A stretch of DNA of 64,000 nucleotides, taken from Elusimicrobiota bacterium (GTDB lineage Bacteria > Elusimicrobiota > Elusimicrobia > FEN-1173). Both the position numbers and the translations under genes were made by a program. Positions 63,964-64,000 of the stretch are shown piece after piece. The stretch is taken from positions 290,336 to 354,335 of the forward strand of contig JADJZR010000002.1 of the NCBI GenBank assembly GCA_016715645.1. The letters are read 5' to 3'. The notes beneath the pieces are model-generated. The model had not been told where the DNA came from, ran no database searches, and worked only from the letters and a program-made list of their open reading frames with translations. The stretch's first letter is position 1, and each line of letters begins with the position of its first letter.

Positions 63964-64000
63964 GACCCATCAATGGCACTTCTGTTGGGCCATACGGGTC
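63964..64000. repeat. Imperfect inverted repeat at the window end
   Basis: GACCC and GGGTC (63964-63968, 63996-64000) enclose ATGGC and GCCAT; a hairpin with bulges. It may be a terminator for the small membrane protein or continue beyond the window. Confidence 0.3.

Overview
The window comes from a bacterium with a diderm (outer-membrane) envelope. It encodes a TolC/adaptor/RND export set, lipoproteins, two PorV/PorQ-type outer-membrane proteins and proteins ending in a type-9-secretion-like sorting tail. GC content is near 50%. The mix of GldG/DUF4340 proteins, PorV-like proteins next to tailed cargo, and giant secreted proteins fits an uncultured lineage such as Elusimicrobiota or a relative. 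That placement is an impression, not a proof. No rRNA, tRNA or CRISPR array was seen.

Layout. 1-3.3 kb: the end of a GldG-type ABC auxiliary gene, a DUF4340 gene and an NAD-binding/DUF2867 gene, all overlapping by 4 bases. 3.3-3.5 kb: a remnant of a PIN toxin. 3.7-14.0 kb: TolC, membrane-fusion protein and two RND pumps, with a RelE/ParE-like toxin-antitoxin pair on the opposite strand between the pumps. 14.0-14.6 kb: a decayed ORF6N-domain gene. 14.65-51.65 kb: what looks like one giant secreted YD/RHS-like gene (about 37 kb, about 12,300 codons), read here as nine open segments separated by frameshifts and one in-frame stop. It ends in a small toxin-like C-terminal region, and the next small ORF overlaps it as a candidate immunity gene. 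A coiled-coil ORF with a strong ribosome-binding site is nested in another frame at 49.7-50.2 kb. 52.1-54.4 kb: a MntA/HepT toxin-antitoxin pair and a complete ISAzo13-type insertion sequence lying in frame inside a small unknown gene. 54.5-56.3 kb: a lipoprotein, an outer-membrane barrel candidate and a DUF1016 fragment. 56.4-63.5 kb: two tandem modules, each a secreted protein with a C-terminal sorting-like tail whose stop overlaps the start of its own PorV/PorQ-like gene. The two PorV-like proteins are about 91% identical. A small membrane protein closes the window.

Two themes run through the window. First, a family of palindromic repeats built from two blocks (a CCCTCATCCG-type block and a CCTCTCCTCTTGGGAGG-type block) is found between genes and also inside coding genes, where it keeps the reading frame and adds peptide to an RND pump and to the giant protein. 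Second, many genes carry single-base frameshifts, several of them in G or C runs. This could be homopolymer error in the assembly, slippage or real decay, and it decides how many genes here are intact.

The strongest candidates for an undescribed system are the giant YD-repeat toxin with its overlapping immunity candidate and nested coiled-coil ORF, and the cargo/PorV pairs that look like a dedicated shuttle for each cargo.
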